DNA from: Lachnospiraceae bacterium
GTDB taxonomy: Bacteria > Bacillota > Clostridia > Lachnospirales > Lachnospiraceae
Length of the DNA: 62,701 nt
Reading direction: 5' to 3'
Assembly (NCBI GenBank): GCA_024696945.1
Contig: JAILGF010000225.1
Coordinates: forward strand, 1-62,701
A model generated the notes under the pieces. The model was given only the letters and a program-made list of their open reading frames with translations. It was not told the origin of the DNA and did not search any database. The position numbers and the translations under genes are program-made. Of the stretch, positions 61,027 to 62,701 are shown piece after piece (position 1 is the stretch's first letter; the number at the start of each line of letters is the position of its first letter).

Positions 61027-61383
61027 ATGAAAAGAATGTTTAAAAAGGCGGTTGCTCTTATAATGGTGGCAGTTCTGGCAATGTCTCTCTGTGCATGCAG
61101 TGCGGATCCCAATTGCGGAAAATATATCTGTAAAAGTGTTAAGGTTGGGGACATAACTACATCAGCATCGGAAACATATCCTAATGGAGCCAGTATTGAG
61201 CTTAAGACAGCCGGAGCATGTACCGTAATACTTGACGGAGCTGAATATAAAGGATCCTGGAAAAGTGATAACAATAATGTTACCATAACTCTTGAAGGTG
61301 AAGAATCCAAAGGTACGGTTTCAGGAAATACTTTGACTATCGATATTTATGATGTCGGAATGGAAATGACTTTTGAGAAATAA
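61027..61383 (+). CDS. Small putative lipoprotein (118 aa)
   Basis: Signal peptide (about residues 8-24) ends in lipobox LCAC, giving a lipidated, surface-exposed beta-rich protein ([23 protein letters not shown] at the end; Gly/Thr-rich core). Start ATG 61027 behind GGAGGAAG; an upstream in-frame start at 61015 is less likely. No family recognised. Followed 24 nt later by gltX. Confidence 0.75.
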   Translation: MKRMFKKAVALIMVAVLAMSLCACSADPNCGKYICKSVKVGDITTSASETYPNGASIELKTAGACTVILDGAEYKGSWKSDNNNVTITLEGEESKGTVSGNTLTIDIYDVGMEMTFEK

Positions 61384-61406
61384 AGAAAGGCAGTAAGGGA
61401 ATAGAA

Positions 61407-62701
61407 ATGGAAAGAGTAAGAAGCAGATATGCACCTTCTCCTACGGGTAAGATGCATGTCGGGAATCTCCGTACCGCTTTGTACGAGTTTTTGATCGCAA
61501 AGCATGCGGGAGGAGATTTTATATTAAGAATAGAGGACACCGACCAGGGAAGATTGGTTGAGGGTTCGGTAGATATTATTTACAAGACATTGGCGGAGGC
61601 CGGCATCATACATGATGAGGGTCCCGATAAGGATAAGGGTTACGGCCCTTACGTACAGAGCGAGAGAGTAAAGTCCGGACTTTATATGGAATATGCAAAA
61701 AAACTTGTAGAGCAGGGCGATGCTTACTACTGTTTCTGTACAAAAGAGAGACTTGAGACACTTAAGACTGAGGTTAACGGCGAGACCATAACACATTATG
61801 ACAAGCACTGCTTATCCCTCTCCAAAGAGGAGGTTGAGGCAAAACTTGCAGCCGGAGAGCCCTTCGTTATCAGGCAGAACATACCGAGAGAAGGCACCAC
61901 GACATTTACTGATGCCAACTACGGAGAGGTTACGATCAACAACTCCGAGATGGATGACCAGATACTTATCAAGTCTGACGGATTCCCCACGTACAATTTT
62001 GCTAACGTAGTGGATGACCATTTGATGAAGATAAGCCATGTAGTCAGAGGCAACGAGTATATCACATCCACTCCCAAGTATACGAGGCTGTATAAGGCGT
62101 TCGGCTGGGAGGAGCCCACATATGTACATCTTCCGCTCATCACCAACGAGGAGCATCAGAAGTTATCAAAGCGCAGCGGGCATTCTTCGTTTGAGGACCT
62201 CATCGAGCAGGGCTTTGTGGCAGAGGCGATAGTGAATTTCGTAGCACTCCTTGGCTGGAGCGGCCCGGATAACCGCGAGATATTCTCACTGGATGAGCTT
62301 ATAGAGCTTTTTGATTACACTCACATCAACAAGGCTCCTTCAGTATTTGACATGGTGAAACTCCGCTGGATGAACGGCGAGTACTTAAAGGCCATGGACA
62401 ACGAGAAGTATTACAAGCTGGCACTTCCTTATATCGATAAGGTGATCACCAAGCCTTATGACAAGAAAAAGATCGCGGATCTCGTAAAAACTCGTATCGA
62501 GACATTGTGTGACATCGCCGAGAAGATCGATTTCTTCGAGGAGCTGCCCGAGTACGACATAGAGATGTATACCCACAAGAAGATGAAGACGAATTCGGAG
62601 AATTCGCTCGAGTCTCTAAAGGATCTTCTGCCGAGGTTAGAGGCACTTGATGACTTCACCATAGACGGTATCCAGGCACTGGTACAAAGTTATGTGGAGG
62701 A
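61407..62701 (+). CDS. gltX: Glutamyl-tRNA synthetase (3'-truncated)
   Basis: First 431 codons of a class I synthetase; the end is outside the window. HIGH-type motif is [20 protein letters not shown], and KMSKS-type is [20 protein letters not shown] and [14 protein letters not shown] are conserved in GltX. It charges tRNA-Glu. ATG 61407 behind AGTAAGGG. The reading frame stays open to the window edge. Confidence 0.96.
   Translation, partial: MERVRSRYAPSPTGKMHVGNLRTALYEFLIAKHAGGDFILRIEDTDQGRLVEGSVDIIYKTLAEAGIIHDEGPDKDKGYGPYVQSERVKSGLYMEYAKKLVEQGDAYYCFCTKERLETLKTEVNGETITHYDKHCLSLSKEEVEAKLAAGEPFVIRQNIPREGTTTFTDANYGEVTINNSEMDDQILIKSDGFPTYNFANVVDDHLMKISHVVRGNEYITSTPKYTRLYKAFGWEEPTYVHLPLITNEEHQKLSKRSGHSSFEDLIEQGFVAEAIVNFVALLGWSGPDNREIFSLDELIELFDYTHINKAPSVFDMVKLRWMNGEYLKAMDNEKYYKLALPYIDKVITKPYDKKKIADLVKTRIETLCDIAEKIDFFEELPEYDIEMYTHKKMKTNSENSLESLKDLLPRLEALDDFTIDGIQALVQSYVE

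Overview
The window looks like chromosomal core sequence from an anaerobic Gram-positive Clostridia, most likely a Lachnospiraceae member (Butyrivibrio/Roseburia/Lachnospira-like). The grounds are a complete six-gene Rnf complex, the block dgt-dnaG-rpoD-trmK, ftsEX beside a PcsB/M23 hydrolase, CarD, a class-A RNase P RNA, sigma-A promoters of the TTGACA-N17-TATAAT type and AGGAGG ribosome-binding sites. The family name is an inference from gene content and style, not from a search. All genes but one lie on the + strand, as expected for one leading-strand replichore arm. I saw no prophage, CRISPR array, IS transposase or integrase. The mobile DNA visible is a set of short palindromic intergenic repeats.

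Layout. 1-7 kb: end of a highly codon-biased sugar-ABC ATPase gene, a lipoprotein, a CdaR/PucR-type regulator, then ftsE-ftsX, a PcsB-like M23 hydrolase and a CtpA-type PDZ protease (cell-wall remodelling). 7-10 kb: two PLP aminotransferases (the second HisC-like) and QueH. 10-17 kb: dgt-dnaG-rpoD-trmK, a TGS-domain nucleoside kinase, then rnpB. 17-24 kb: a two-AP2-domain protein, a SleB-like hydrolase, threonine synthase and a large, strongly expressed secreted Ig-like protein. 24-31.5 kb: an unusual surface-polymer acylation locus (carrier protein; acyl-adenylate ligase fused to a nitroreductase; GT2/CDP-glycerol glycerophosphotransferase; SGNH protein; MBOAT). 31.5-35 kb: tRNA-Trp, tgt, yajC, a CheX protein with two MshEN-like modules, and a CheY. 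35-40.4 kb: a small protein plus NatAB-type exporter, an OGG1-type glycosylase, CarD and a DUF2974 hydrolase. 40.5-45.8 kb: rnfCDGEAB. 46-50.5 kb: a methyltransferase, larE, larB, larC and a SpoU methyltransferase. 50.6-53.7 kb: the only minus-strand gene (FN3-thioredoxin), then a Gfo/Idh dehydrogenase with a TIM-barrel isomerase. 53.9-59 kb: an ABC exporter with its histidine kinase and response regulator. 59-62.7 kb: a HerA-like ATPase, a small lipoprotein and the start of gltX.

How the parts fit. FtsEX probably gates the adjacent PcsB-like hydrolase. Rnf couples ferredoxin oxidation to NAD+ reduction and ion pumping. QueH and Tgt are two steps of tRNA queuosine formation. LarB/C/E make the nickel-pincer cofactor, but no LarA is present here. 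The most novel-looking system is the Dlt-like locus at 24.0-31.5 kb. It has functional counterparts of all four Dlt proteins, but its ligase lacks the amino-acid-binding Asp of DltA and carries a nitroreductase. I infer that a non-alanine acyl group, possibly redox-tailored, is attached to a teichoic-acid-like polymer. Other strong leads are the MshEN-CheX-CheY pair, the AP2 / degenerate HNH / AP2 protein, and a covarying structured repeat at 37.26 and 46.60 kb.
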